This document shows positions 30,687-39,716 of a stretch of DNA of 64,000 bases, one piece after another (the stretch's first letter is position 1; each line of letters starts with the position of its first letter). Where the stretch lies: assembly GCF_000211475.1 (NCBI RefSeq), contig NC_015474.1:558001-622000 (forward strand), in the 5' to 3' direction. The stretch comes from Pyrococcus sp. NA2 (GTDB taxonomy: Archaea; Methanobacteriota_B; Thermococci; Thermococcales; Thermococcaceae). Below the pieces are notes generated by a model, which was not told the DNA's origin, ran no database searches, and was given only the letters and a program-made list of their open reading frames with translations. A program made the translations under genes and the position numbers.

Positions 30687-31814
30687 ATGGAAACATTATT
30701 GTTGTTGGCCCTGATGTTGGCAACTGCAAAGTTCTCAGGCTGGTTATTTGAGAGGTTCAAGCAACCGATAGTTCTCGGTCAAATCCTTGCTGGAATTCTA
30801 ATTGGCTTGCTTATTGAAAGGAATGAAATAATATGTGAGTTTGCAAATTTGGGCGTTTTAATGCTTCTGTTTTTAGCTGGGATAGAGAGCGATCTTGAGG
30901 AATTTAAGAGAGTTGGAAAACCTAGTGTTTTAGTTGCTGTAATGGGCGTTCTCTTCTCTTTCATCTTCGGATTTCTAGTTGCTTATCCCTTCTTTGGCTT
31001 TCAAAAGGCCCTCCTTTATGGTGCCATAATGACACCAACGAGCGTTAGCATAACTGTGAAGGTCCTAATGGAGCTCGGAAAGCTGAGAACGAAGGAAGGA
31101 GCTACCATACTTGCTGCAGCAGTCGTTGATGATGTTCTTGGAATCCTCGTACTAACGATAGTTATATCGATGTTGAGGGAAGGGAGAATAGATTACACAA
31201 CGATACTTGAAGTTATACTTGAGGTTGCTGGATTTTTGGCCGTTTTCCTTTATGTTGGCCCCGTTGTCATGGAAAACATCTTTAGAAGATTGTCCAGAAT
31301 AGATCTTCCGGAGTCAATGACATCCTTCACCGTTGTGTTCTTAGTTCTATTTGCTTACCTAGCTGAACACCTTAACATGGCTTCCATACTAGGGGCGTAT
31401 CTCATAGGTTTAGCAATAGGACAGACAAGTTATAGGAAGAGGATAGAGGATCCAATGAACGTCTTGGGATATTCGATTTTCATTCCAATATTCTTTGTTG
31501 AGGTTGGCATGAGAATAGATCCAAGATTTCTGCTGGAGGCTAAACTGTTTGCATTTCTCTATGCGTTCTTTGCAATAATTAGTAAGGTAATCGGCTGTGG
31601 TCTTGGAGCCTACCTTTCAGATTTTGATGTCAGATCTTCCCTGAGAGTTGGAGTTGGCATGATCCCAAGACTTGGTGTTGAATTGGCGATGATAAGTACA
31701 GCAATGACCGCTGGTATCGCGGGAAGTGATGTTTTAACTGTTGCAATGACGATGGTCTTTTTGACAACTCTGATAACACCAATCATGCTGAAGAAAACAT
31801 ACATAATTAGGTAG
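30687..31814 (+). CDS. Cation/proton antiporter, CPA2 family
   Basis: Monovalent cation:proton antiporter of the Na+/H+ exchanger fold with about 12 membrane segments over 375 residues. Visible hallmarks are FKQPIVLGQILAGILIG, LMLLFLAGIESDLEEF and the paired aspartates AVVDDVLGI in the ion-binding helix. It lacks the C-terminal TrkA domains of KefB-type proteins. A TATA-like TTTATACAT lies 20-30 bases upstream of the ATG, suggesting a leaderless message. Ion specificity (Na+ or K+) is not evident. Confidence 0.88.
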   Translation: METLLLLALMLATAKFSGWLFERFKQPIVLGQILAGILIGLLIERNEIICEFANLGVLMLLFLAGIESDLEEFKRVGKPSVLVAVMGVLFSFIFGFLVAYPFFGFQKALLYGAIMTPTSVSITVKVLMELGKLRTKEGATILAAAVVDDVLGILVLTIVISMLREGRIDYTTILEVILEVAGFLAVFLYVGPVVMENIFRRLSRIDLPESMTSFTVVFLVLFAYLAEHLNMASILGAYLIGLAIGQTSYRKRIEDPMNVLGYSIFIPIFFVEVGMRIDPRFLLEAKLFAFLYAFFAIISKVIGCGLGAYLSDFDVRSSLRVGVGMIPRLGVELAMISTAMTAGIAGSDVLTVAMTMVFLTTLITPIMLKKTYIIR

Positions 31815-32091
31815 CTCCTTTTTTCATTTTCTCGGCTCTTCTTTCTCCTTCCTCCAATTTCATTGCTCATCACTCACAAATTTGCAAAATATTTGGCTAG
31901 ATTGTTATAAAACTTTTAGTAGTAATGCTAAAAAGTTAGGAGAAATGTCCATTTCCATTTTTTAAGTTTAGATGTATGATTTGCTGTATCCTTTAAAAAT
32001 GGGATGATATATTGGCAAATTTACATGGAGAACCTTAATATATTAGCATGATAACTTTTAGTATTTGAAAGTGATTGCGGAGGTAGGAATA

Positions 32092-33219
32092 ATGGGCAAA
32101 TATGGGATATTTTACAGATGGCTACTTCCGGCGATAATCTTCCAATCGGTCTTCATGGGAGGAGGATTCACAACCGGTAGAGAGGTCATGGAGTACGCCG
32201 GAAAATACGGAGTTTACGGTATATACTCAGTGATACTGGCAACTGTGTTGTTCTTCATCTCTGCGGCACTTTCTTACGAAGTTGCAAGGGTTTTCAGGGC
32301 CTTCGACTATAGAACATGGGTTAAACAGATCATATGGAAGTTCTGGCCGATATTTGACATAGCTTATGTAATCCTTGCGATAATAGTTATAGCGGTTGTG
32401 GGATCAGCCGCCGCAAACATCCTCGAGGACATGTTTGGTCTTCCATACATGCTCGGTGCAATAGTTATAATTTCAACTGTTGGAATTCTTCACTTCTATG
32501 GAAGGAGGGCAATAGAGGCGTTCGAGACTATAGGGACGGTGATCTTATACATAATGTACATAATTCTCTGGGCAGTAACTCTCAAGGCAGCGTGGGGGAA
32601 CATCAGCGAGGCCTTCTCTGCCGGTCTCGGGACGGGAAGCCCAGGAAAAGCCGCCATCTCTGGAATCCAGTACTTTGCGTACAACATGGTAGTAGTACCG
32701 GCAGTTCTCTTCACCTTGGATAGACTTGAAAGCAGGAAAGATTCGATCATAGCAGGACTGAATTCGGCACTGTTCGTTGGAATTGCATTCTTCCTTACAT
32801 GGCTGAGCCTGCTAGGATTCTACACAAATGAGAAGGTTGTAAATGCTCCAGTGCCGTGGTATGAGATAATGAAGATAGTTGGGGCAACATGGCTCAGAGG
32901 CTTCTATGTGATTGCAGTGTTCTGGACCTTGATTGAGACTGGAACCGGAATGATACATTCGATAGTCAGGAGAATAGAGGTTCAGATGGAGGAGATGAAA
33001 GGAGTTTCATTCACGCGCAAACAGGAGGCATTGCTCGCAACCTTGATAATAATCCTTGCAATATTAATGGCAAAGTTCGGAATAATAGCCCTAGTAGCAA
33101 AGGGGTACGGAACCCTTGCCTGGGTCTTCTTCGTGATACTCTTCATTCCATTAGTGACAATTGGTGTTATTAGAATCCTAAATCCAAACTGGATGAAAGA
33201 ATTTTGGGAAAAGGCTTAA
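32092..33219 (+). CDS. Amino-acid permease-like transporter (YkvI/APC type)
   Basis: Secondary transporter of the amino acid-polyamine-cation fold with ten or eleven membrane segments. It has the unwound TM1 glycine motif SVFMGGGFTTGREVM and a YFAYNMVVVPAVLF segment. It resembles bacterial YkvI-type proteins; the substrate is unproven. GGAGGT lies eight bases before ATG 32092; an upstream start at 32065 lacks a ribosome site. The racemase-like gene follows after 28 bases, so the two form an operon, pointing to an amino acid substrate. The sequence ATATATTGGCAA at 32007-32018 upstream is nearly repeated before the D-aminoacylase gene. Confidence 0.8.
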   Translation: MGKYGIFYRWLLPAIIFQSVFMGGGFTTGREVMEYAGKYGVYGIYSVILATVLFFISAALSYEVARVFRAFDYRTWVKQIIWKFWPIFDIAYVILAIIVIAVVGSAAANILEDMFGLPYMLGAIVIISTVGILHFYGRRAIEAFETIGTVILYIMYIILWAVTLKAAWGNISEAFSAGLGTGSPGKAAISGIQYFAYNMVVVPAVLFTLDRLESRKDSIIAGLNSALFVGIAFFLTWLSLLGFYTNEKVVNAPVPWYEIMKIVGATWLRGFYVIAVFWTLIETGTGMIHSIVRRIEVQMEEMKGVSFTRKQEALLATLIIILAILMAKFGIIALVAKGYGTLAWVFFVILFIPLVTIGVIRILNPNWMKEFWEKA

Positions 33220-33247
33220 CCTAATTTAATTTTTTGAGGTGATTAAC

Positions 33248-34639
33248 ATGACAAAGTGGGATGAAATTAAGAAATACACATCAAAGAAGGTTGATGAAAA
33301 TCTGAAGGTTGTTGAACTAGACGAGAAGTACTTACCAAGGGCAATTGGGTTCAAGTACTATCCCCTTGTGATTGAAAGGGCAAGAGGCTCAAGGGTTTGG
33401 GACAAGGATGGAAATGAGTACATAGACTTCCTTACAAGCGCCGCCGTCTTCAACGTTGGCCATGCGCATCCAAAGGTCGTTGAAGCAATAAAAGAACAGG
33501 TGGACAAGTTCCTCAACTACACGATAGGTTACCTATACACGGAGCCTCCAGTAAAGCTTGCGAAGCTTCTCACCGAGATAACTCCAGGGAACTTTGAGAA
33601 GAAAGTTACGTTCGGCTTTTCAGGTTCTGACGCCGTGGATTCCTCGATAAAGGCCTCGAGAGCATACACAAAAAAGGTACACATAATAAGCTTCAGACAC
33701 TCCTACCATGGAATGACGTATGGGGCCCTCTCAGTAACTGGAATAGTGGATGAGAATGTGAAGTCGGTAGTGCAGCCAATGAGCAACGTCCACATAGTTG
33801 ACTATCCAGATCCATACAGGAATCCATGGAACATTGATGGATATGAAAATCCCTCTGAGCTTGCAAACAGGGCATTGGATGAGGTTGAGAAGAAGATAAA
33901 GGAACTGAATGAGGACGTTGCTGGAATAATACTTGAGCCAATTCAAGGAGACGCTGGAGTGGTAATACCACCAACCGAATTCATGAAGGGTCTCAAAAAG
34001 CTAACGGAGGAATATGGAATAGTGTTCATTGACGAGGAAGTTCAGACTGGAATGGGAAGAACGGGGAAGTGGTGGGCTATAGAGCACTTTGATGTTGTTC
34101 CAGACCTGCTTGTATCTGCAAAGGCCCTAGGTGGAGGAATGCCAATCTCAGCGGTGGTAGGAAGAGCCGAGATCATGGACAGCGTTCCGTCTCCACTCTT
34201 CGTGTTCACCCACGTTGGTCACGCTGTTAATGCCTCAGCAGCCATCGCAACTATCAACGTGATCAAGGAAGAGAAGCTCGTTGAAAGGGCAAGAGAATTG
34301 GGTGATTATGCCATTAAGAGATTCAGAGAGCTCCAGGAAGAGTATCCTATCATTGGAGATGTCAGAGGAAGAGGATTGATGATAGGTGTTGACATAGTCA
34401 AGGAGGGAACTAAGGATCCTGATAGGGAGCTAGCTCAGAAGATATGCTGGAGGGCCTGGGAGAAGGGATTGATAATAATAACCTTCGGAAAGCATGGAAA
34501 CGTTCTCAGAATAGCCCCACCACTCACAATCTCAAAGGAAGACCTTGATAGGGGAATAGAAATTATAGAAGAGGCAATAAAAGATGCGATAAATGGCAAG
34601 GTGCCAGACGAGGTAATCAAATTCCTAAGGGCCTGGTAG
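33248..34639 (+). CDS. Class III PLP enzyme, probable broad-specificity amino-acid racemase
   Basis: Fold-type I PLP enzyme of the class III aminotransferase family, 463 residues. It has the cofactor loop [10 protein letters not shown] (near residue 120), the Asp of [14 protein letters not shown] that binds the pyridine nitrogen, and the Schiff-base lysine in SAKALGGG (about Lys292). From memory, the P. horikoshii protein PH0138, annotated as an aminotransferase, was shown to be a broad-substrate amino-acid racemase. This gene looks like its orthologue by size and context, but activity cannot be read from motifs alone. GAGGTGA precedes ATG 33248. Neighbours (permease, Lrp regulator, D-peptidase, D-aminoacylase) support a role in converting D- and L-amino acids. 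Confidence 0.85.
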   Translation: MTKWDEIKKYTSKKVDENLKVVELDEKYLPRAIGFKYYPLVIERARGSRVWDKDGNEYIDFLTSAAVFNVGHAHPKVVEAIKEQVDKFLNYTIGYLYTEPPVKLAKLLTEITPGNFEKKVTFGFSGSDAVDSSIKASRAYTKKVHIISFRHSYHGMTYGALSVTGIVDENVKSVVQPMSNVHIVDYPDPYRNPWNIDGYENPSELANRALDEVEKKIKELNEDVAGIILEPIQGDAGVVIPPTEFMKGLKKLTEEYGIVFIDEEVQTGMGRTGKWWAIEHFDVVPDLLVSAKALGGGMPISAVVGRAEIMDSVPSPLFVFTHVGHAVNASAAIATINVIKEEKLVERARELGDYAIKRFRELQEEYPIIGDVRGRGLMIGVDIVKEGTKDPDRELAQKICWRAWEKGLIIITFGKHGNVLRIAPPLTISKEDLDRGIEIIEEAIKDAINGKVPDEVIKFLRAW

Positions 34640-35107
34640 CTAGAACACCCTTGCATATCCCCATTTTTTAACGCTAGTCAGTATTGAGGTTTCCGTGCTC
34701 CTTATTCCATCTATTTTCGCCATCTTCTCAAGTATAAAGCGCTCCAATTCTTGAAGATCTCTGACTGTAACCTGCATAAAGATGTCGTGGGCTCCGGTGA
34801 CTATGCCAAGAACATCAACCTCGGGAAGTTTTGCAAGCTCCTCAACGACCTGCCTAACCTTGGCAGGTTCAGCATCTATCGCTATGAAGGCAACTATCTC
34901 ATAGCCAGCTTTAAATGGATTTATTAGAGCGGCAAACTTCCTGATAACCCCCTCCCTTATTAATCTATTAACCCTTGCTCTTACGGTGGACTCTGGCACG
35001 TTAATTCTTCTGCTTATTTCCGAATAACTCATCCTTCCATCTTCTTGGAGGAGCCTTAATATTGCCCTATCAATTTCATCGAGCTGAACTTTTCTTGAGT
35101 GGGCCAC
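34640..35107 (-). CDS. Lrp/AsnC family transcriptional regulator
   Basis: Feast/famine regulator of about 155 residues: an N-terminal helix-turn-helix (DEIDRAILRLLQEDGRMSYSEI, here shortened, then INVPESTVRARVNRL) and a C-terminal RAM effector-binding domain (VLGIVTGAHDIFMQV). Such proteins sense amino acids. It is tail to tail with the racemase-like gene and divergent from the S12 peptidase gene, the usual place for a local regulator. GTG 35107 was chosen because GGTGA lies six bases upstream; GTG 35116 is the alternative. Confidence 0.92.
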   Translation of the reverse strand: MAHSRKVQLDEIDRAILRLLQEDGRMSYSEISRRINVPESTVRARVNRLIREGVIRKFAALINPFKAGYEIVAFIAIDAEPAKVRQVVEELAKLPEVDVLGIVTGAHDIFMQVTVRDLQELERFILEKMAKIDGIRSTETSILTSVKKWGYARVF

Positions 35108-35278
35108 CCTTATCACCTTTCAAAGATATTTCATCAAATCCTTTTAAATATATGTTGCTAAACTAACAAAATCACCTTGTTATCTTTGGTTATAATCTTT
35201 CAAGTTGTCAGGGAGGAATGGGAAAAAGCTAAAGTTTCCAAATATCAATCCCTTAATTTGAGAAGGAGGTGGTAGATA

Positions 35279-36622
35279 ATGGATGTTGGAAAATTAGAGA
35301 GCTTCATAGTTGAAAAAATGGCCGAAAGGAGAGTTCCAGGGATAAGCATTAGCATAATTAAGGATGGAGACGTTGTTTACGCAAAGGGGTTTGGGTACAG
35401 AAATGTTGAGGCAAGGTTGCCATCTACTCCAGAGACGATATATGGAATTGGTTCAATAACCAAGAGCTTTACAGCCCTTGCAATAATGAAGTTGGTGGAA
35501 GAAGGTGGATTAAGTCTGGATGATCCCGTTGAGAAGTACGTGGATATAAAGCTCAGACCATTTGGAGAACCAGTGACCGTTCATCACCTGTTAACGCATT
35601 CCTCTGGAATTCCCTCCCTCGGATACGCTGAGGCCTTCATTGATGGAATGGTCGGTGGAGATAACTGGTTACCAGTTTCAACTCCAGAGGAGACCATAGC
35701 ATTTGCAAGGGACATGGAGAAGTGGGCCGTGGCCAAGCCAGGAGAAAGGTTCTTCTACCTTAACACCGGCTATGTCCTGCTCGGCAAAATCATCGAGAAG
35801 GTTTCTGGCGTTCCATATGAGGAATACATAAAGAAGAAGATACTTGAACCCTTGGGAATGAAGAGGTCTTACTTCTTCAAGGAAGAGGTTGAGAAGGAGA
35901 AGGATGTTGCAATGGGATACATCCTTGATAAGGAGGGAAGATTGGTTCCACAACCCTTCCCCTATGGAATAACTGCAGACGGCGGATTGCTGAGTAGTGT
36001 TCTTGACCTTGCAAAGTACCTTAAAATGTACATTGAGAGGGATGAGACAATAGTTAGCAAGGAGTACATTGAGAAGATGGAAACGTTGTACATAAAGGTT
36101 CCCTGGGAGATCTTTGGAGGAGAGGGGTATGGATACGGGTTGATAATATATCCAAACTTCTTGGGGGAGAAGTTAGTTGGACACAGTGGTTCGGTGGGAA
36201 TGTACACCGGTTACGTAGGCTACATTTCGGAGAAGAAGATTGGAGTGGCAGTCCTGGAGAATTCTTCGGGTTATCCACCCTCCCACATAGCGATGTACGC
36301 ATTGGCATTACTCCTTGGAAAGGATCCAGAGAAAGAGCTACCATTCATATACAGGGAGAGAATATTGAAGAAGTTAGAGGGCAGATACATGGGCTATAAG
36401 GGAACAATTAAGTTTGAGGTAAAGGTTGAGGGGGATATAGTCTATCTAAGGGCTCTAGGAAGGGCGTTCACATATACAATTCCTCTATTCCCAGAAGTTC
36501 TTGAGGAGGACTTCGTCAAGTGCTACACCCTCTCAAATGGCAGAAAGATGTACGCAGAGTTTTACATAAGAGATGGCAAAGTTGATTTGATATTTGAAAG
36601 ATACAAGCTTGTCAAATACTGA
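35279..36622 (+). CDS. S12 serine peptidase, Pab87-like (D-residue-specific)
   Basis: Penicillin-binding-protein/beta-lactamase-fold serine peptidase (CubicO group). The triad motifs are Ser59-x-x-Lys62 (SITK), Tyr160-x-Asn162 (YLN) and His302-Ser-Gly304 (HSG). A C-terminal lipocalin-like beta domain of about 90 residues follows (LEGRYMGYKGTIKF). The size, 447 residues, and domain order match P. abyssi Pab87, an octameric peptidase known to prefer peptides with D-amino acids. There is no signal peptide, so it acts in the cytoplasm. GGAGGTGG precedes the ATG. A TATA-like TTTAAATATA near 35143 lies in the divergent gap shared with the Lrp gene. Confidence 0.88.
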   Translation: MDVGKLESFIVEKMAERRVPGISISIIKDGDVVYAKGFGYRNVEARLPSTPETIYGIGSITKSFTALAIMKLVEEGGLSLDDPVEKYVDIKLRPFGEPVTVHHLLTHSSGIPSLGYAEAFIDGMVGGDNWLPVSTPEETIAFARDMEKWAVAKPGERFFYLNTGYVLLGKIIEKVSGVPYEEYIKKKILEPLGMKRSYFFKEEVEKEKDVAMGYILDKEGRLVPQPFPYGITADGGLLSSVLDLAKYLKMYIERDETIVSKEYIEKMETLYIKVPWEIFGGEGYGYGLIIYPNFLGEKLVGHSGSVGMYTGYVGYISEKKIGVAVLENSSGYPPSHIAMYALALLLGKDPEKELPFIYRERILKKLEGRYMGYKGTIKFEVKVEGDIVYLRALGRAFTYTIPLFPEVLEEDFVKCYTLSNGRKMYAEFYIRDGKVDLIFERYKLVKY

Positions 36623-36713
36623 GCTTTTCTCTCCTATTTATCGTCATTTTGTCATTTTTTGTGGAAAAAACTATAAGATGCCTTATTGAAAATTATTATT
36701 TTTGGTGAAGCCT

Positions 36714-37901
36714 ATGGCGTTAATTCAAAGTGAACCTATCCTATTGGGGATATTGTTGGCAGCTCCAGCCTTTGCATTTTGGCTTACTCAAAAATACAAG
36801 TGGGCTGCTAAGATAAGTGCGGCAATAATATGCTATGCCATTGGAATAGCCTTGGCAAACTTGAAAATTATACCTCCAGATGCTCCAATTTATGACAGCA
36901 TAAGCACTTACTCAATATATTTGTCCATTGTGATAATCCTCCTTTCAGTAGACATAAGGAGATGGATAAAGACGGGACTTGCAAAGGGAGCACTTGTATC
37001 CTTCGCAATAGCGTGTGCCATCGTGTTCGTGGTGGCAATAATTGGAGGCCTAGTTTGGGGGCCGAAAATTGACCCTGAGCATGGATGGAAGTTGACGGGA
37101 ATGATAATAGGGACGTACACGGGAGGTAGCATGAACCTTGCTGCAGTTGGTAAAGCACTTGAAGTTCCATCATCCCTCTTCGTTGCAACTAACGCTGCAG
37201 ACATAGTTTTGTTCTCACTTCTACTGCCTATTCAGATTCTAATAGTTCCTTACCTTGAGAAATGGAAATTTAGATCTTTACCAAAAGACATCGTTCTGGG
37301 AGTTCAAGAAAGGCCAGAACTACTAGAAAAGATAAAGAAGGAGGGATACTGGTATAAGAAGCCTTGGAGCTTATATGACTTCTCGTACATCATGGGTATT
37401 GGCGGAGCTGTAATGGCGGTTTCTTATGCGATCAGTAGAGCTGAAATATTTGGAATGTGGAAAGGTGCAGTGAACATATTGCTCCTAACAACTTTTGCCC
37501 TCATAATTGCAAACAAGACCAGAGCAAGCGAACTGGTGGGGAATGAAGAGGTTGCAATGTACCTACTTCACGTATTCTTCACAGCAATCGGAGCAACGGC
37601 ATACATTCCCACGATAATAAAAGCGGGTCCCTACGTTGCCCTATGGGTATTCGTCACAATATACGTATCCGTGGTGTTCCATTACCTCATAGCGGGGAAG
37701 CTCATCAAGATAGACTACCAAACGATAGAGGTCACTGCACAGGCTGCAATAGGAGGTCCAACTACTGCTTTAGCCTTAGCTTTAGCATTGGATTGGCCCG
37801 GTCTTGCAGTAACTGCAATAATCACTGGACTAATCGGTTATGCAATTGGGAATTACCTAGGAATCACGGGAGCTTACATAGTCTATAAGCTCCTCGGTTA
37901 G
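36714..37901 (+). CDS. DUF819 membrane transporter (YjcL-like)
   Basis: Polytopic membrane protein of about 395 residues with ten to twelve segments, of the DUF819/YjcL family. Glycine-rich re-entrant stretches are GTYTGGSMNLAAVG and AAIGGPTTALALALAL, which recall secondary transporters of the glutamate symporter type. The substrate is unknown; in this neighbourhood an amino acid or dipeptide is likely. GGTGA lies six bases before ATG 36714; the GTG at 36702 is less likely. Confidence 0.8.
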   Translation: MALIQSEPILLGILLAAPAFAFWLTQKYKWAAKISAAIICYAIGIALANLKIIPPDAPIYDSISTYSIYLSIVIILLSVDIRRWIKTGLAKGALVSFAIACAIVFVVAIIGGLVWGPKIDPEHGWKLTGMIIGTYTGGSMNLAAVGKALEVPSSLFVATNAADIVLFSLLLPIQILIVPYLEKWKFRSLPKDIVLGVQERPELLEKIKKEGYWYKKPWSLYDFSYIMGIGGAVMAVSYAISRAEIFGMWKGAVNILLLTTFALIIANKTRASELVGNEEVAMYLLHVFFTAIGATAYIPTIIKAGPYVALWVFVTIYVSVVFHYLIAGKLIKIDYQTIEVTAQAAIGGPTTALALALALDWPGLAVTAIITGLIGYAIGNYLGITGAYIVYKLLG

Positions 37902-38108
37902 ATCTTTTACTTTCTTGTAAAAATACTTTCCCATTTTATTGAAACTTTTTCATTTGGACAAATGTATAATGATAAGCCTTTTATTCTTAAAATTGGCGTC
38001 AGATCTTTAATGTATTTAAAAACTCTGATGCCTGATTAACAAAAATTGATGTGAAAATTTAATATATCGGCAACCAATTAACAATCAAAGAATGAGGTGA
38101 CGTAAGTA

Positions 38109-39689
38109 ATGGTGGAGTATGACATTGTGATAAAGAATGGGAAGATAGTTGACGGCACTGGAAATCCCTGGTTTAGGGCTGATATAGGGATAAAGGAGGG
38201 TAGGATAGTAAAGATTGGTAAGATTAAGGAAGATGGACAAGTTACAATAGATGCAAGCAACTTAGTCGTTGCTCCAGGATTCATTGATATGCATGCCCAT
38301 GATGATTTAATATTCTTTAAGGATCGCTTTAATAGGGCAAAGCTATTGCAAGGAGTAACCACGGTTGTTTCTGGGAATTGTGGGATTAGCGTCGCTCCCG
38401 TTAATGAGGAGACGCTTGATATTCTGAAATCATACGTTGGAATACTAGGAAAGGAAGTTGAATTCAAGTGGAGAGCCTATGGTGAATTTCTGGATGCTCT
38501 AGAGGAAGTTGGGCCTCTTGGAACCAATTTTGTTGGCCTAGTGGGGCATGGCACATTAAGGATAGCTGTAATGGGAATGGAAGCAAGGGATCCAACTAAA
38601 GAAGAACTCGAAAAGATGAAGGAGCTCTTGGCTAAATCACTTGAAGAGGGAGCATTTGGAATATCCTCTGGTTTAATATATCCCCCTGGAGTCTATTCAA
38701 AGACTTGGGAGCTCATAGAACTTGCCAAAGTTGTTGCAAAATACGGTGGGATTTATTCCACACACATGAGGGATGAGGGTAATAGGGTGATTGAGGCTCT
38801 AGAAGAGGCCATAAGAATTGGCAAGGAGAGTGGAGTAAGGGTTGAGGTTTCCCACCATAAGGTCTCGGGAAGAAGAAATTGGGGCAAAAGCAGGGAAACT
38901 CTTGCATTGATTGAAAAGGCTAGGGAGGAAGGAGTTGAGATAACGTTAGATGTATACCCCTATACTGCGGGTAGCACGTACTTGGCAGCGTTGCTTCCTC
39001 CCTGGGTTCATGAGGGTGGGAAGATTAAGGAGAGGTGTAGAGATGAGGAGACTCGGAAAAAGATCAGGGAATTCATTGAGACTAGAGATGATTGGCAGAA
39101 CTTCATAAAAGAGGCGGGATGGGAAAATATAATCCTCACGCACTCAGAAAACTTTCCCGAATTTGTTGGAAAGTCCCTAAAAGAGATATCGGACATTCTT
39201 CACAAGGATCCTTTCGACGTTCTCTTTGATATCCTAGCTGAAGATGGAACGAATGCTGGAATGATAGTCTTTCTCATGAGCGAAGAGGATGTTGAGAGAA
39301 TATTGTCACATCCCTACTCAATGATAGGGACGGATGGATTAGATAGTGGAGAGGGATTACCCCATCCCAGAGCTTATGGAACCTTCCCGAGGGTTCTAGG
39401 GAGATACGTGAGGGAGAAGAAATTACTTCGCCTTGAAGATGCAATAAGGAAAATGACATCACTTCCTGCTCTTAAACTCGGATTGAAAGACAGGGGCCTG
39501 ATTAGGGAAGGAATGTGGGCAGATCTAGTAATATTTGACCCGGATAAAGTTAAGGATAGGGCAACTTACACCGATCCAAGACTTCCTCCTGAAGGTATCA
39601 AATATGTGATAGTTAACGGCGTTTTGAGTGTTGAAAATGGAGAATTAACTGGAGATGCTGGTGGAGTTGTAATAAGGAGGAGCTCTTAA
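38109..39689 (+). CDS. D-aminoacylase / N-acyl-D-amino-acid deacylase
   Basis: Amidohydrolase-superfamily enzyme that releases free D-amino acids from N-acyl-D-amino acids. Features are KIVDGTGNPWFRADIGIK at the start, the metal motif GFIDMHAHDD, the CGISVAP loop with the family's Cys ligand, STHMRDEG, the SHHK region, a GTDG(L) motif near residue 410, and a C-terminal beta domain ending GVVIRR. Length is 526 residues, full size. GAGGTGA stands before the ATG. A TATA-like AATATAT overlaps ATATATCGGCAA at 38062-38073. The peptide ABC transporter genes start 28 bases downstream, so one transcript is likely. Confidence 0.9.
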   Translation: MVEYDIVIKNGKIVDGTGNPWFRADIGIKEGRIVKIGKIKEDGQVTIDASNLVVAPGFIDMHAHDDLIFFKDRFNRAKLLQGVTTVVSGNCGISVAPVNEETLDILKSYVGILGKEVEFKWRAYGEFLDALEEVGPLGTNFVGLVGHGTLRIAVMGMEARDPTKEELEKMKELLAKSLEEGAFGISSGLIYPPGVYSKTWELIELAKVVAKYGGIYSTHMRDEGNRVIEALEEAIRIGKESGVRVEVSHHKVSGRRNWGKSRETLALIEKAREEGVEITLDVYPYTAGSTYLAALLPPWVHEGGKIKERCRDEETRKKIREFIETRDDWQNFIKEAGWENIILTHSENFPEFVGKSLKEISDILHKDPFDVLFDILAEDGTNAGMIVFLMSEEDVERILSHPYSMIGTDGLDSGEGLPHPRAYGTFPRVLGRYVREKKLLRLEDAIRKMTSLPALKLGLKDRGLIREGMWADLVIFDPDKVKDRATYTDPRLPPEGIKYVIVNGVLSVENGELTGDAGGVVIRRSS

Positions 39690-39716
39690 GCGTACCATTT
39701 TCGGAGGTGAGAAACT

